Source: CAYLKK01 sp964412505
Lineage (GTDB): Bacteria > Pseudomonadota > Alphaproteobacteria > UBA3830 > CAYLKK01
Direction of reading: 5' to 3'
Assembly: GCA_964412505.1 (NCBI GenBank)
Contig: CAYPOM010000012.1
Location: forward strand, 1 to 12,015
DNA: 12,015 nt
Made by a program: the position numbers and the translations under genes. Below, one piece after another: positions 6,946 to 12,015 of this stretch; the stretch's first letter is position 1, and each line of letters begins with the position of its first letter. The notes beneath the pieces were generated by a model. It saw only the letters and a list, made by a program, of their open reading frames with translations, ran no database searches and was not told the origin of the DNA.

Positions 6946-6973
6946 TTGACTAGAGAATTCGCTAAATTATGTT
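6946..6973 (+). promoter_or_regulatory. Possible upstream promoter in leader copy 1
   Basis: TTGACT (6946-6951), 16-base spacer, TATGTT (6968-6973). The equivalent in copy 2 is TTGACT / TATGCT at 9949-9976. Transcription from here would give a 300-base leader or a separate small RNA. Conservation of both boxes is the only support. Confidence 0.3.
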
Positions 6974-7175
6974 CAGATTTGAGAGCGAAACGCACTTTCC
7001 CTAAAAACTATACAATTTTTTCCGTCAATTTTACGACCGCATACCATATCGCACTATTACGAAAAATAAAATCCTCTGAAATTTGAGAGAATAATGCTAT
7101 TACTGACTTTTTTCTAACATGAGGTACGCTGTAGCTAAATTAGTGCATATCAACGCATTCCTAAACTCTACTTAA

Positions 7176-7198
7176 GTTCGAATCCTACTCGCAAACCA
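7176..7198 (+). other. tRNA 3'-end-like motif in leader copy 1
   Basis: GTTCGAATCCTAC has the form of a tRNA T-loop and 3' T-stem, and CTCGC...ACCA follows at the acceptor position. The 5' T-stem strand (expected GTAGG, found TTAAG) is missing and no acceptor partner is found upstream, so this is not an intact tRNA. It may be a tRNA relic, an attachment-site remnant or chance. It is conserved at 10179-10201 with one change. Confidence 0.35.
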
Positions 7199-7272
7199 TA
7201 TAAATTCGCGACATATTTACTACGATTTAGTTAATCTCACTGTGCAAAATTTAAATTTTCTTAACATTTAAA

Positions 7273-7281
7273 TGGTAGAAT
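7273..7281 (+). promoter_or_regulatory. Extended -10 promoter of the metallopeptidase gene
   Basis: TGGTAGAAT fits an extended -10 (TGnTAtAAT with one change). It is identical in copy 2 (10276-10284). The conserved AAAATTTAAATTT stretch about 20-30 bases upstream may replace a -35/UP element. The predicted start near 7288 gives a short leader with GGAGGA before ATG 7304. Confidence 0.55.
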
Positions 7282-7303
7282 GGAGATGGAATACGGAGGA
7301 GTC

Positions 7304-8848
7304 ATGAACATTTGTAGATTGTTTATTATAGCAGTTTTTTGCTTATTCACAGGTATTGTGAATGGTATGCAAACTGTATTTGATTTGCCTGATAATACGC
7401 CAGGATTAATTGGACCGCATGATGTTAAGTTTAAAATAGGTTGGGATGATCCTATATCGAAAACACTAATACGTGTTATAGTCCCGGATACACCAGCAGA
7501 TGTTGCAGAGAATGATTCCATGGCGCAAAATGTACACGGCAATATCTACTTTCCATCAGATGGCAGACAACCCACAACAGAAGAATCAGTAGAATGGGCA
7601 TGCGCGAATATTTATAACACAGAGGATTCTCCTATTACTCAGTGGTATATGAAAATGTTTGGCGTAATTCCATTTAGAAATGAAGAAGATCCAGGACCAG
7701 ATGATTTCATAAAAGCTGGGTATGATGAAAATAATAACAAAAAAAGAATTATTAGCTATGATTTTGAAACAATGGGTACAGATGAAGGATACGAAGTAAG
7801 CTATCACGTACATCATGATACACAACAGGAAGAAACCAGAAGAAAATCGTTTATAGATAATTTTATGAAAATAGCATCAACTTCAGTCGGTAGAGTGCTC
7901 TTATACAGAATATTAATTGAGATTAGAAGGAAAGATGAGAGAGGGAATGGATGTGAAGAAAATAATAGCAGTAACTTGAAAGTAAGAAATGCAGCTAGGT
8001 TTTTAAATGTTTACCTAGGTAATGGAAATTCTTTTATGTATCCAACATTTGAAAAACAAAGGACGATTCCACTTAGGAATCTTTTAAATCAAACTTATAA
8101 GGAAATACTAAAACTAAAAGAGCCTGCGAAACTAAATTTTAGCGATTCTGATAAAAAAACAGCCATAGTTTTTAAAAATAGTGAAGATTCTCATTTCATT
8201 GATCTAAAACCTAGATCTGTCGATATAGCATTATTTCATGAGCTTTGCCACTGGTATCATTTTCTCAGAAATACTGATAGATTTACTCAAGAAAACAGCT
8301 GTGCCTCCAACTATCCAAAGATGTTATCAAAAAATGAAATTGGAAAAATCCTTTACGGTGGATTAGATGGGGAAAATAATGATAATAGGAATGAGATTTC
8401 AGCAAAATCTTGGACTCGCAGTGTGTCTACTATCAATACTGCAGGACATGAATGTTCACTTAACTCTATTAAGCAAATAGTGACGTATGAAGAATTAAGG
8501 AATATCATTGGACTAAGTAAAGAAACTGATGGATATATTCGAGGAGATGATTTATGCGAAAACTTATATAGATTATGTATAAACTCTCCAATGCGTTTTT
8601 CACATTCTGATGAACAATATATTGAAGACTCAAATGTTATAAATAAAGCTAAAGAAATTTCAGAAAAAAATATAAAAATATTTCAGGTAAACAATATGTT
8701 TCAATTTGCTGATTTAGAAGATCATATCTGCTTAATGGATTTTAATACTAAAGGGCTTGGAAAATGTGCAAGAAAAAGTGAATCTAAAGATGAGAAAAAC
8801 TATAAAAGTACACATAGAGGCAGTTTTGAAACAATAGAAGAAGAATAA
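7304..8848 (+). CDS. Secreted M91-like zinc metallopeptidase effector
   Basis: From ATG 7304 (GGAGGA 4 bases before it) the protein has 514 aa. The in-frame ATG at 7280 lies inside the -10 box and is unlikely. Residues 5-20 form a Sec signal peptide (LFIIAVFCLFTGIVNG, cleavage near 21). The domain from about residue 180 to 430 recalls peptidase family M91 (NleD/HopH1-type effectors): the lead helix FIDNFMKIASTSVGRVLL, zinc site H312-E313-L-C-H316 (FHELCHWYH), YEELRNIIGL (E396/E397, possible third ligand) and ENLYR...SPMRFSH. In that family the enzyme cuts host signalling proteins such as MAP kinases; the substrate here is unknown. Residues 22-180 are unrecognised. A Sec signal on an M91 enzyme is unusual, since the known relatives use type III secretion, so export to a host cell would need a second step. 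A small secreted protein follows 80 bases later. Confidence 0.68.
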   Translation: MNICRLFIIAVFCLFTGIVNGMQTVFDLPDNTPGLIGPHDVKFKIGWDDPISKTLIRVIVPDTPADVAENDSMAQNVHGNIYFPSDGRQPTTEESVEWACANIYNTEDSPITQWYMKMFGVIPFRNEEDPGPDDFIKAGYDENNNKKRIISYDFETMGTDEGYEVSYHVHHDTQQEETRRKSFIDNFMKIASTSVGRVLLYRILIEIRRKDERGNGCEENNSSNLKVRNAARFLNVYLGNGNSFMYPTFEKQRTIPLRNLLNQTYKEILKLKEPAKLNFSDSDKKTAIVFKNSEDSHFIDLKPRSVDIALFHELCHWYHFLRNTDRFTQENSCASNYPKMLSKNEIGKILYGGLDGENNDNRNEISAKSWTRSVSTINTAGHECSLNSIKQIVTYEELRNIIGLSKETDGYIRGDDLCENLYRLCINSPMRFSHSDEQYIEDSNVINKAKEISEKNIKIFQVNNMFQFADLEDHICLMDFNTKGLGKCARKSESKDEKNYKSTHRGSFETIEEE

Positions 8849-8928
8849 AAATGTCTTTTAAATATTTTTGCAATAGCGTACAATAATTGATATATTTTTT
8901 CTTAATAAATTGAAGATGGAGGTGTAGA

Positions 8929-9294
8929 ATGAGGGTAAATATTTTTTTTGTTTTGGCAATACAATTTGTCAATTCTGCTTGTTTTGGGATGCTTGAAAGT
9001 AGAAAGCATTACTCTATGAGTGATGTTGAAACTATAGCGAAACAACTTGTAGAATATGTGAATGAAGGTGACAGTAGCTCTGTAAAAAAAGAGTACAATA
9101 AGTTACAAGATGTCGTCAATAGTATGAATAGTTCGATGGTGAATGAGTATTCTGAGTGTCATGCATCTGTGAACGAAAGCGGGAACGAATTCGCGTGTGA
9201 TCCTTACACTGAGTTCATTATGTTGCTTAACATAGCTTTAGCACCATTACAAAAAGGAGATATGCCGAAAAGAATAGAGAGTTGTTTAGAATAA
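8929..9294 (+). CDS. Small secreted protein of unknown function
   Basis: A 121-aa protein with a clear N-terminal signal peptide (VNIFFVLAIQFVNSACFG, cleavage near residue 17-20) and a strong Shine-Dalgarno sequence (GGAGGT, 5 bases before ATG). The mature part is about 100 residues, helical and mildly acidic, with two cysteines (C in SECHASV and EFACDPY) that could form a disulfide in the periplasm. I do not recognise a family. It follows the metallopeptidase by 80 bases on the same strand and is probably in the same operon. It could be an inhibitor that protects the producer's periplasm, an accessory factor or a second effector; this is inference from position. Its stop codon abuts the stop of the convergent gene at 9295. 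Confidence 0.6.
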   Translation: MRVNIFFVLAIQFVNSACFGMLESRKHYSMSDVETIAKQLVEYVNEGDSSSVKKEYNKLQDVVNSMNSSMVNEYSECHASVNESGNEFACDPYTEFIMLLNIALAPLQKGDMPKRIESCLE

Positions 9295-9666
9295 CTAGCC
9301 AACCTCCTTCATCATCCAAGATTCTTGTTCGTTCCATTCGAGTGGGATTTTGGCTCTGAGGAGGTCTTGGATTGATATGTTTTTTGGTTGGAATCCGTTC
9401 ATTATCATTGCTTTGAGTTTGGGTGAGAGGTTGTTGAGCTGCAAGACTGCGCTTAGGTAGTTCGGTGTTATTTTATTGATTGTGCAGAATTCTCTAAACT
9501 GCATTTTTGGGTTTTCTTTGAGCCTTTTGTCCATTATGTATGCTTTGGCTAGTAGCTTCGACAACGGCGTTTTGACGTACTGATTTTTCATGAAATATGT
9601 TGGACTGCCAGCTTTTCTTTTGCTGATTTTGATTGGAATTAAGACCTCTTTTTTTAGTGCTTCCAT
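9295..9666 (-). CDS. Serine-recombinase-associated small protein with HTH-like segment
   Basis: A 123-aa basic protein. Residues 34-80 (LSKLLAKAY..., QFREFCTINKITPNYLSAVLQL) look like a helix-turn-helix, followed by LSPKLKAMIMNGFQPKNIS and IPLEWNEQ. This matches the pattern of the small protein, or C-terminal extension, that I know follows large serine recombinases in alphaproteobacterial mobile elements (LAP.I..AIL.G.QP..L...LL...PL.W..Q). It probably binds DNA and helps the recombinase. It starts 7 bases after the recombinase remnant stop, with GAGGA before ATG. The recombinase is broken, so this gene is likely a relic even though its frame is intact. Assignment is from motif memory. Confidence 0.55.
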   Translation of the reverse strand: MEALKKEVLIPIKISKRKAGSPTYFMKNQYVKTPLSKLLAKAYIMDKRLKENPKMQFREFCTINKITPNYLSAVLQLNNLSPKLKAMIMNGFQPKNISIQDLLRAKIPLEWNEQESWMMKEVG

Positions 9667-9673
9667 TTTTTCC

Positions 9674-9889
9674 TCAAGATAATTCTATTAACATTTGATT
9701 TAAACCGCCTAGATTCATATTCATTTTCAAGTCATCATTTTTGATACTCACTGAATCCACTAGCAATTTTACGATTTTGCTCTGCTCTGCAGGATACAGG
9801 TAGCTCCATACTTCGTTTAAATTTTTCAACGCCACCAACAACTCTTTTTGCGTAATTTCTTTGTTTTCTTCACAACATAATCTAGACAA
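9674..9889 (-). pseudogene. 3' remnant of a large serine recombinase
   Basis: Only the last 71 codons remain. The stretch ALKNLNEVWSYLYPAEQSKIV followed by LLVDSVSI and a Gly-Leu end is the characteristic C-terminal segment of large serine recombinases (Al..ld.lW..L.P.Eq.riv.lLV..V). The catalytic resolvase domain and the zinc-ribbon/coiled-coil part, normally another 400 or more residues, are missing. In the same frame a stop TAG occurs near 9965, inside the leader repeat. The TTG at 9889 is therefore not a true start. The remnant marks a former mobile element; the leader repeat copy 2 overlaps its broken end. Confidence 0.62.
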
Positions 9890-10178
9890 AAATTGGTTGA
9901 GAGAATGGCCAAAAAGTCTCCAAATCGCAGAAATTTCTCCAAAGCATGTTGACTGTAGAATTTGCTAAATTATGCTCAGATTTGAGAACAAAACGCGCTT
10001 TCCCTAAAAACCATACAAATTTTTCCGTCAATTTTATGACCGCATACCATATCGCACTATTACGGAAAACAAAATTCTCTGAAATTTAAGAGAATAATGC
10101 TCTTACTTCCTTTTTTTTAACATAATGTACGCTGTGGCTGAAATAGTGCATATCAACGCATCTCTAAAATCTACTTAA

Positions 10179-10201
10179 GTTCGAATCCTACTCGCCAACC
10201 A
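10179..10201 (+). other. tRNA 3'-end-like motif in leader copy 2
   Basis: GTTCGAATCCTAC then CTCGCCAACCA, the same motif as at 7176-7198. It reads like T-arm, 3' acceptor strand and CCA, but one base is missing for a standard 7-bp acceptor and no pairing 5' half is present. Confidence 0.35.
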
Positions 10202-10275
10202 TATAGATTTAAGCAATATTTACTACGATTTAGTTAATCTCACTGTGCAAAATTTAAATTTCTTTAATCTTTAAG

Positions 10276-10284
10276 TGGTAGAAT
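10276..10284 (+). promoter_or_regulatory. Extended -10 promoter of the deaminase-like effector gene
   Basis: TGGTAGAATGGA, identical to the box before the metallopeptidase. A transcript starting near 10291 would carry GGAGGT (10299-10304) just before ATG 10312. Confidence 0.55.
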
Positions 10285-10311
10285 GGAATAGAAAACATGG
10301 AGGTAGCATTG

Positions 10312-11211
10312 ATGAAACCACTATTGAAAAAATTTATTCTTCTCCTTTTTATTGGGCTTATAAGTATTAGCAACTTTAGCTGCGAATGCTACGGTACATT
10401 TGATGATGATAAAGAAAAGTGGACAAAAAATAATTTTGCAAAGTGTGTAAATGATGTTTTTGCTGGTGCTGATAATGAAAAATTACGCGCTGTCATTAAT
10501 GATATCCACAAAAATAGGCAACAGAAACAAGGGACACATATAGCTATTGCAAAAATGATACTTTACTACAATGATGGTAAACAAGAAGATTATATAATAC
10601 GTTTACCATATGTTTTTGTGTCTGGGAGGGAGGCTACAACAGCTAAACAAAAGTTGAGATCATGGATTGCAAAGGATAATAAGCCTTATTTCACGAGAGA
10701 AATGTTCGACAAATATTTTAGACAGATAAAAGACATTAAATACGGAGAACAGCAATATTCTGTTTCTTCAGATCAAGCCTTTGCTCATTCTGAACGAGTT
10801 ATAGGAACATGTATTCTTCGTTCGGATGATGATAATTTTATAAAAAATATGCTGGAAAAGGACCCTGTTAGTGTTGCTATTTTTATAAAAAACTCATCAA
10901 AGATATGTGATAAATGTCAAAAATTTTTTAAGGGCGAGTGCTGTATAGACAACGATAATAAAATGTACGGATATGACAAAATGAAAGACGTTAAAGATCT
11001 ATTGATAAATCGCGTAATATCTGCTGTGAAAGAAGACGTAGTTACTCAGAAAAGTTCAGCTATAAATGTAGCAAAAATTTTAAAAGAATGTTTTAACGAT
11101 GCTAAATGCTATGTTATTATTTCAGATGATGCTCAAAATGGAGGTGAATATGCATATCTTGACGATGAATCTGATAATGTTAAAATATCCCCACAAACCG
11201 GAGATGATTAA
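10312..11211 (+). CDS. Secreted protein with cytidine-deaminase-like HSE...CxxC motifs (candidate toxin/effector)
   Basis: From ATG 10312 the protein has 299 aa. The upstream in-frame ATG at 10297 overlaps the Shine-Dalgarno sequence GGAGGT and would spoil the signal peptide. Residues 8-23 are a signal sequence (FILLLFIGLISISNFS); C24 follows, but the box NFSC is not a typical lipobox. The centre shows HIAIAKMILYYNDG and LPYVFVSGR, then H159-S-E161 (AFAHSERVIG), a 38-residue gap and C199-DK-C202 (ICDKCQKFF). This is the order and spacing of the zinc-binding HxE and CxxC of the cytidine deaminase fold, found in polymorphic-toxin deaminases, some from intracellular bacteria such as Orientia. 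The inferred reaction is deamination of a base in nucleic acid or a nucleotide. A zinc-ribbon protein is the main alternative. An acidic secreted protein follows 24 bases later. Confidence 0.55.
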   Translation: MKPLLKKFILLLFIGLISISNFSCECYGTFDDDKEKWTKNNFAKCVNDVFAGADNEKLRAVINDIHKNRQQKQGTHIAIAKMILYYNDGKQEDYIIRLPYVFVSGREATTAKQKLRSWIAKDNKPYFTREMFDKYFRQIKDIKYGEQQYSVSSDQAFAHSERVIGTCILRSDDDNFIKNMLEKDPVSVAIFIKNSSKICDKCQKFFKGECCIDNDNKMYGYDKMKDVKDLLINRVISAVKEDVVTQKSSAINVAKILKECFNDAKCYVIISDDAQNGGEYAYLDDESDNVKISPQTGDD

Positions 11212-11235
11212 TTAGTTTTTTAAAGAGGACGTTAT

Positions 11236-12015
11236 ATGAGAAATTTTTTGTTAGTGTATTCTTTATTGGTTAGTCTATTCAATAGTACTTACGCGACTAA
11301 AGTAGAATACAGCGAAGAAGGCTGGATAAAAAACAGTGGAATGGATATATTGTTAAAATCACCACCGCAAGATTATTTAAATGTTATAGAATTTTTGAAA
11401 GGACAGAAAGATACATTAGAAAACAAGATTAAACAAGATAATTTAGATGATTTGTTTTGTTTAATTTTAACAAAGCATGGTGAAGAACTTTCCAACGAAG
11501 ATTGGAATATCTCCTATGAAGATAACGACGATGAACAACCTATAATGAAGGTTCAAGAAACAGTACAGTATCTTAAAAGTATATTAGATGATAGCAAACA
11601 ACAAGAATTAGAAAAAATATTAAAGAACATAAAAGAAGAGTATAGCCATAATGTACAGCAAGATGAATCTTTTGTAAAAGGGAAAAAGATGGAAATAATC
11701 GAATCAGAAACTAACAAAGAAATCTCACCTATACACAGTTCAGATAATCTGCGACAAGAAAGTGATGGTTTGTCAAAACCGAGGTCATTAGACGAAGATG
11801 AAGACGACGATATGTCTCCGATTGATGAGATTGAAGAAAAAAAGATGTTATTTTTAAATGATACTTCAGTTAGTGAAACAGCTTTAGGTTCAAAAATACA
11901 AGAAACGATACCAATGTATATTGAAAGTAGTCACATAGATCATACTGGTTCTCCTGAAGATGGAACAGATTCGGAACATGAAAATCGAAAACGAACATCA
12001 AATGATGTGCATCCA
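11236..12015 (+). CDS. Secreted acidic protein, 3' end outside window
   Basis: The frame is open from ATG 11236 to the window edge (260 codons, no stop). AGAGGAC lies about 6 bases before the ATG. Residues 4-20 form a signal peptide ending in a good cleavage site (LLVYSLLVSLFNSTYA, cut after A20). The mature part is mostly helical and charged, with a Lys/Glu-rich stretch at about residues 120-150, then a low-complexity acidic segment (DEDEDDDMSPIDEIEE, about 185-200) and a Ser/Thr-rich, probably disordered region. I recognise no enzyme motif. The start of the mature part (EEGWIKN) faintly echoes the neighbour's EKWTKNN, which may mean a shared N-terminal module. It is probably in one operon with the deaminase-like gene, as a partner, inhibitor or second effector. 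Confidence 0.6.
   Translation, partial: MRNFLLVYSLLVSLFNSTYATKVEYSEEGWIKNSGMDILLKSPPQDYLNVIEFLKGQKDTLENKIKQDNLDDLFCLILTKHGEELSNEDWNISYEDNDDEQPIMKVQETVQYLKSILDDSKQQELEKILKNIKEEYSHNVQQDESFVKGKKMEIIESETNKEISPIHSSDNLRQESDGLSKPRSLDEDEDDDMSPIDEIEEKKMLFLNDTSVSETALGSKIQETIPMYIESSHIDHTGSPEDGTDSEHENRKRTSNDVHP

Larger units (their letters stand above)
6853..7283 (+). repeat. Effector leader repeat, copy 1 (430 bp)
   Basis: The block is repeated at 9856-10286 at a constant offset of 3003 bases from beginning (ACATAAT, 6872 / 9875) to end (TAGAAT, 7276 / 10279), so there is almost no net insertion or deletion despite many substitutions. Homology stops right after the -10 box; the genes behind the two copies are unrelated. 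The left end matches codons of the recombinase remnant (LC.E.NKE on the minus strand). It includes a possible inner promoter, inverted repeats and a tRNA-3'-end-like motif. No intact gene is seen in it. Confidence 0.85.
9856..10286 (+). repeat. Effector leader repeat, copy 2 (430 bp)
   Basis: Second copy of the block at 6853-7283, colinear at offset 3003. It carries the same possible inner promoter (9949-9976), tRNA-like motif (10179-10201) and final extended -10. Here the inverted repeats are perfect: TTTTCCGT (10021-10028) with ACGGAAAA (10062-10069), and ATTCTCT (10074-10080) with AGAGAAT (10089-10095). Its left end runs into the recombinase remnant. This explains the gene-free stretch 9890-10296. 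Confidence 0.85.

Noticed and set aside
7110..7200. Intact tRNA gene in the leader repeat
   Set aside because: Only the T-loop and 3' end fit; the 5' T-stem, acceptor partner and a pairing anticodon arm are missing in both copies.
7261..8972. Minus-strand frames at 7261-7542, 7586-7825 and 8784-8972
   Set aside because: They are shadows of the metallopeptidase gene and its flanks; the composition is that of reversed AT-rich coding sequence.
10297..10311. ATG 10297 as start of the deaminase-like gene
   Set aside because: It overlaps the Shine-Dalgarno sequence GGAGGT that serves ATG 10312, and it would add acidic residues before the signal peptide.

Overview
This is an AT-rich accessory region from a host-associated bacterium. 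I infer an alphaproteobacterium, possibly an intracellular or protist-associated lineage of the Holosporales/Rickettsiales type. The reasons are the low GC, several PD-(D/E)XK (Rpn/PDDEXK_2) genes in a row, a decayed serine recombinase of the type I associate with alphaproteobacterial mobile elements, and several Sec-signal-bearing effector-like proteins. No marker gene is present that would fix the taxon.

Left part (1-3231, plus strand): two toxin-immunity pairs sit head to tail. The window opens inside a large polymorphic toxin gene, of which only the last 176 codons are visible. It ends in a His-rich (HHIPA ... DHALT) HNH/EndoVII-like nuclease domain and is followed by a 110-aa acidic immunity candidate. 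A second toxin carries a related C-terminal domain (AHHIPA ... HAKTRTF) and is followed by a 160-aa immunity candidate that resembles the first one. Seven bases later comes an intact DNA-3-methyladenine glycosylase I gene (tag).

Middle part (3215-6573, minus strand): three Rpn/PDDEXK_2 nuclease genes. The two right-hand genes are a tandem duplication with a period of about 1.2 kb. All three share the extended -10 box TGGTATAAT just before the start and a C-terminal tail built of 4-residue units (12-bp repeats). The left-hand gene has a different N-terminal nuclease part.

Right part (6574-12015): two effector islands stand behind two copies of the same 430-bp leader (6853-7283 and 9856-10286, a constant offset of 3003 bases with almost no net indels). 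The first leader drives a secreted M91-like zinc metallopeptidase and a small secreted protein. The second drives a secreted protein with deaminase-type HSE...CxxC motifs and a secreted acidic protein that runs off the window. Between the islands lies the minus-strand 3' end of a large serine recombinase with its usual small partner gene, and the leader copies reach into this remnant. The most interesting signal is this repeated leader, which puts unrelated secreted effectors under one promoter and contains a tRNA-3'-end-like motif and conserved inverted repeats.
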